DNA from: Diplolepis rosae
Lineage: Eukaryota; Arthropoda; Insecta; Hymenoptera; Diplolepididae
Length of the DNA stretch: 64,000 nt
Assembly (NCBI GenBank): GCA_030998225.1
Contig: JAPYXD010000752.1
Coordinates: forward strand, 17,066,501 to 17,130,500
Direction of reading: 5' to 3'
Part shown: piece by piece, positions 59,926-64,000 of the stretch
How the letters are laid out: the number at the start of each line of letters is the position of its first letter
Numbering within the stretch: position 1 is the first letter of the stretch
Translations under genes and position numbers: made by a program
The notes under the pieces: model-generated
The model's database searches: none
Told to the model about the DNA's origin: nothing
The model's input: the letters and a program-made list of their open reading frames with translations, nothing else

Positions 59926-60289
59926 ATACCAAGGCCCTTTTCTTGATAAAGTAGACAGTGACATTTCAACTCTACCATTCTAATTGTAAAGTTTTACAAA
60001 ATACTACAGAAAATGGACGTACAACAAATACTGATTCCTCAAGAAGTATAAATTTCAGACGTATTCTTCAACGATTTCGGTTACCCTATTTAACTAAGTT
60101 GGTGCGAGATCGTGGTTAATTTTAATGATCATTATTTCTCATTTTTTTACATTTAAATAGACTTTTGGTCATAAAGCAGGTATTATTCAAACATCTTTGA
60201 CCAGCGTTAGAAAGGAAATGCATTATTGTTACATAACACAGGCCCACAAAAGAACAAAAAGTGGAATGAACTTTACATGTGAGTATACT
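59926..60289. other. no gene seen
   Basis: Unremarkable AT-rich DNA between the SINE and the tandem repeat. Confidence 0.4.
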
Positions 60290-61000
60290 ACCCCTATGGT
60301 TTTTGGGCCGCTGAATCCGAATCCGGTCTCAGAATTTCCCCTGGACCCACCAGTTTTCCCCTAGCCTAGAGGGAAATGCGTAAAATCTTAGAAATTTCAG
60401 TATCTGTGAAAGCAATTTTGCTCTACGCAATATTAAATAAAACGATAATGTTTTCACTTATATCGAGTCGCTCAATTCGAATCTCACTGTAGAATTTCCC
60501 TAGAGTACTTCGAAACTCCACTAGCCTAGGGGACAAAGCGTTAAGCTGAGAAAAACTTGCGATTTCTGGAAGATTCTATTTTTGCGCAAGAAAGCTTGCA
60601 TATTTTCGTATTTTGAGTTTCTGAATTCATATCTGACGTGAAAATGTTCCACAGTACTTCAGAATTTCCCTAGCCTAGGGAAAATGTGCAAAGATAAAAG
60701 AAGCTTAAAATTTCACGTAGCGTTTTTTTATACGGAGAAGCTTATGTCTTCTCGTCTTTCGAGTAGCTGAATTCATATCTGATATCAGACTTTTTCTACA
60801 GGACCTAGAAATTTTCCTAGTCTATGGTAAAAAGTGTAGTACGTGGGTTTTACGGTGACTTGATTTTTACATGGAAAAGCTGACGAGCATATATCATGTG
60901 TTTAAGCATTGTGAGGGACAGAACTAAAATTTGTCCTCGTTTTTTCTGTTTTGTATATCACTTTCACTTTCTAGCATAGGAAAGAAAAGTTATAACTGAG
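60290..61000. repeat. diverged tandem repeat, about 150-bp unit
   Basis: Five units. Each has a CTGAATTCATATCTGA-like segment, GAATTTCC, and a palindromic CCCTAGCCTAGGG-like centre (at about 60,358, 60,523, 60,668, 60,815 and 60,972), followed by AAAAAG-GT and a T-rich piece. Spacing is 145-165 bp, and copies have diverged strongly. Confidence 0.75.
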
Positions 61001-61525
61001 AAAAACTACAGTTTCAATGTGAGTCGAACTTATGTATTTTAAAATTGGTAGCATGATTGAATCACACACAGGCTACGAAAGATTTTCTACTCTCTTAATT
61101 CTGTGAATTTGGTATCCTCTTGAATCTTGAGCCTGTATCGCATATGCAACCCCATTTCAACGGGCAACCATGATTGTTCTTAACAAACTGCGAAATCTTG
61201 CTACCTTGGCAGATACTGGGACGATGACAACTACCCAAAAGGTGATGTGTAGAATGATTCATACTCAGGTTTGTCAAATTAATGAAGCCAGCGAAGGCGC
61301 GCTGCCCTGCAGGTGGGCGTTAGGGAGCGAGGATGATGCCGTAGTGTGTCCGACGATGAGTTGACATGGTCGTTGTTAAAGTCGAAAAGCCCTCATACTT
61401 GGGCCTAGGGAGGTATGAGGTTTATCACCCCTAGGACGGCGGACTCACCTGCGGTCGGACCAGGATCCTTAACGTGTGGGTTTCACTATCAAATATGGAT
61501 TTTCAAAAACAAACCAACAAAAAAC
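61001..61525. other. GC-richer block, origin unclear
   Basis: From about 61,240 to 61,480 the sequence is markedly more GC-rich than the rest of the window (GCGAAGGCGCGCTGCCCTGC, CCTAGGACGGCGGACTCACC). Frames across it are short and conflicting. It could be part of a LINE or the 5' region of the gene-like unit that follows. Confidence 0.35.
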
Positions 61526-63967
61526 AACCAAAAATCTGAGCATAATCACCAATGCAGCGGGAACGCTAATGCTTTCTGTTATGTTTGTGGTGAATTTGTT
61601 ACTCAAAAATGTCAAAGAAAGATTACTAATTCAATCAAAAAGCTTTACAAAGAATGTTTCCATATTGAAATTGAAAATCAACAGAGTGATTGGGTACCAC
61701 ATGTTATATGTGGTCTTTGTTATAACATGCTACGCCGCAGTACAGCAGACAAAAAATTCAAATTCACTTCACCAACGCTTTGAACCAACCTAAAGATAAC
61801 AAAGATTGCTATTTTGCATGACAAACATCATCGGCTTTAAAAATTTGAACACACAAAAAATCAAGTAGGGGAGAAGCGGCGAAATTGGCGCGTCGTCTAA
61901 ATTGGCGCACCCTATTTTTCAGAAAATGATAACAACAAAAAATAAAAATAGTTCTATCGTGTGCATTCTTGTATGATATGTATTTGATAGAAAACATTAT
62001 AAAAATCTAATTGCTTAATACAGTTTTATTGCGATTAATCGTTTTTTGGCATAATGGTTATGTTCGAAGCCATTGAGTTAAATCGTTAAATAATAGTAAT
62101 TAAAGGTGAATTAGATTAATGCAACGATTTTATAATCTTTGATATTTAATCTTACGATTAGGATAGAATATTTGTATGAAAAAATAAGCATTTTACGTAA
62201 AAAGTATTTAATTAATGAACGATACACTTGCGGCAAAATTGGCGCATACGAGATTCAAATCAGAGGCGAAATTGGCACACGTGTTGTGTTTCTGGAAACC
62301 GGTGACTGAAGTCAAGTACTCGGATGTTTATGATTGAAAATATAAAGAAGATAGTAAGTACACAATTATTAATATATAGATATATACATTTGTATGTTGC
62401 TGGACTTTTCTGCTAATCTTTTTCTTAAGATTTTTTGTGACATGGGAGGTAATGTGGTTCGCAAAACTGATGTAACGACTTTGTAAGGTTATATTCATTT
62501 GAACAATCAGTGGTTAAATTTTTTTTTTTAAGTTTGTGGTATTAAGGCATTTTAAAAGCGATTTTTAATAATTAATTTGCAGTCTGACAGTGTTTTGAAA
62601 GTTTTCTCGATTTTAAGATGTGAAAGCAATGTAAGTAAAAAATTTGTATTTTTGATTGATTGTTTCTATTATTTATAAGTCTTCTAAAGTTAATAATTGT
62701 ATATACTTCTGATTACAAATTCAAATAATTCTCTATAAAAATGATTTCAATTTGAATATTCACTTAAATATCCACAATTGCCAGTATTTTATTGTACAAA
62801 TATAAAATATATTTTAACTTTGGCTGGTTTATGTGAATAAAGGTATAAAAAACTTCACATATCTTGATATACTATCTCAAATTTAGTTTCAAATTATAAC
62901 TACCTCTTTTCATCAACCTTTGCTACTGAAATGTAATTCTAAATCTATGAAAATATAACTAATACGTGGCAAGAGAAGATTATAATATTAGTGCGTCAAT
63001 TTACCCGACATGGCGGGTAAATTGACGCAGGTGCAGTCCTTCGGAAATCTGAATAAAAACCTGCTTTAATAATTTTCAATGCAATCTTTATCCATTGGAA
63101 AGTATAGAAAAGATATCCAGCTATTAAATAAATATTTTTTCATAATTTTTAGTCATATACTTTCATTTTAAACTCGCACTTTCTATTAGGTGCGCCAATT
63201 TCGCCGCTTCTCCCCTATGCAAATGTTTCTAGCATAACTAAGCCGACTCTTTCTTGCAATGAACATGTCAAAAATATCAAGACTTCTGAAAATATCGAGG
63301 TTTTCGAAAAAATGTCGTTTCAGCTATGAAGGAAATCGCAATCGTAACGTATTCACACGAGGAATACGCAAGCGACAGCAGTGCGAGCAACTCTGATGAT
63401 AACGATGAAAATGAATTCATTCCTCCAGGCCAACAAAAGAAACCTGAGTTTTACACTCAAGAATCATTGAATGACCTCATCAGAGATTTAGGGTTACCCA
63501 AAGATGCTGCTGAACATTTAGCTTCAGATTTGAAAGAAAGAAACTTGGTAATGAAAGGAACTCAATCCACTGTTTATCGAACCAGAGAAAAGGCGTTTTT
63601 GAATTTCTTTTCTCGAGAATCTGATTTGGTTTATTGTTCAGATGTTAATGGATTAATGAATGAACTGAAACCGAATGTTTATAAAGATGAGGAGTGGAGA
63701 CTTTTGATTTATTCCTCTCAGCGCAGTCTTAAAGCAGAGTTGATCCACAATACCAACAAATTCGCATCCATACCAATAGCACACTCTACCATATTGAAGG
63801 AAAGCTATGTGAATATGGAGAAAGTGTTAAGTGTGATTAAGTACTCGGAGTATAACTGGATGATATGTCGAAATCTCAAAATTGTAACAATACTGTTAGG
63901 GCAACAATCAGGCTTCACCAAACATCCATGTTTTTTGTGCTTGTGGGACAGCAGTATGTTTTCGTAG
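61526..63967 (+). pseudogene. 5' part of a repetitive arthropod protein gene, broken by frameshifts and a TE
   Basis: Piece 1 (about 61,540-61,785) reads NAFCYVCGEFVTQKCQRKI ... DWVPHVICGLCYNML: two C-x2-C pairs forming an N-terminal zinc-binding region. Lost bases near 61,783 and 61,815 shift the frame before YFCMT and GFKNLNTQK. A 1.35 kb element (61,868-63,215) follows; removing it with one TA rejoins QKIK with YANVSS. Piece 2 after another shift is the frame 63,326-63,967 (213 codons): an acidic SSASNSDDNDENEF linker, then QESLNDLIRDLGLP, EEWRLLIYSSQRSLKAEL, and FTKHPCFLCLWDS. I recall this order from a widespread family of uncharacterised, probably transposon-derived insect proteins. A GTATGT splice donor at about 63,951 follows WDS. 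Function unknown; no catalytic motif is assigned. Confidence 0.65.
61866..63217 (+). mobile_element. GGGGAGAAGCGG element, copy 2, full length (1348 bp)
   Basis: TA, GGGGAGAAGCGGCGAAATTG ... CAATTTCGCCGCTTCTCCCC, TA. The reading frame of the interrupted gene (ATC AAG TAT GCA AAT) confirms the TA duplication. Internal GCGCCAATTT motifs in both orientations and the hairpin GCGTCAATTTACCCG/CGGGTAAATTGACGC (about 62,992-63,028) are notable. It encodes no transposase. Copy 1 at 23,024-24,683 is inverted and truncated. Confidence 0.85.
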
Positions 63968-64000
63968 ATCCTACGAAAATTCTTTTCCCCCTCTCCATAT

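Overview
This window looks like AT-rich, gene-poor repeat DNA from an animal nuclear genome, most probably an insect. The evidence is indirect: many mariner/Tc1 relics, a 5'-truncated LINE with an ORF2 tail of a type I associate with Hymenoptera, Helentron-like elements with a GTCT microsatellite, tRNA-derived SINE copies, and canonical splice sites with no bacterial gene organisation. I found no intact conserved host gene. The species cannot be named from the sequence.

Layout. 0-6.4 kb: a mariner C-terminal relic, a short first-exon-like reading frame resembling an insect Mutator-like protein, then a 3.1 kb hAT-type element with an exact 8-bp target duplication whose right arm is split by a 1.35 kb solo-LTR-like insertion. 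6-10 kb: duplicated segments, a 78-bp TTAA MITE, and a mariner frame that is open for 334 codons but has lost two of its three catalytic aspartates. 12-17.5 kb: a piggyBac-like element, a LINE tail, a deleted mariner and a frameshifted multi-exon pseudogene. 17.5-25.4 kb: at least ten MITEs packed almost end to end, several nested. 26.8-28.3 kb and 49.1-50.4 kb: two copies of a Tc1-like non-autonomous element, each carrying the same TTAA hairpin MITE at a different position. 29.6-32.9 kb: a mariner containing another mariner containing a palindromic MITE, plus a 1 kb foldback in its N-terminal half. 34.3-35.4 kb: a second solo LTR holding a long CT microsatellite. 36-38.3 kb: three MITEs. 39.8-42.4 kb: a GA-rich minisatellite interrupted by a Helentron-like element; a second Helentron copy lies at 54.9-56.3 kb. 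42.7-44.0 kb: a CACTG-ended element with an exon resembling the start of a SAM domain. 45.4-46.5 kb: a deleted mariner with a TTAA MITE in its reading frame. 53.4-54.5 kb and 60.3-61.0 kb: minisatellites. 61.5-64 kb: the 5' part of a gene-like unit from a repetitive arthropod protein family, broken by frameshifts and by a 1.35 kb TA-targeted element.

Nothing here works as a pathway. The window records successive insertions, and because several insertions have recognisable empty sites (in paralogous copies or in transposase reading frames) their ends, target duplications and relative order can be read directly. The most interesting signals are: four TTAA elements with different ends but the same internal TTTAAACGCGT core; a large set of CACNG-ended elements with 2-bp duplications and unrelated interiors; Helentron copies with two successive 3' ends; and elements that appear to carry or split exon-like coding segments.
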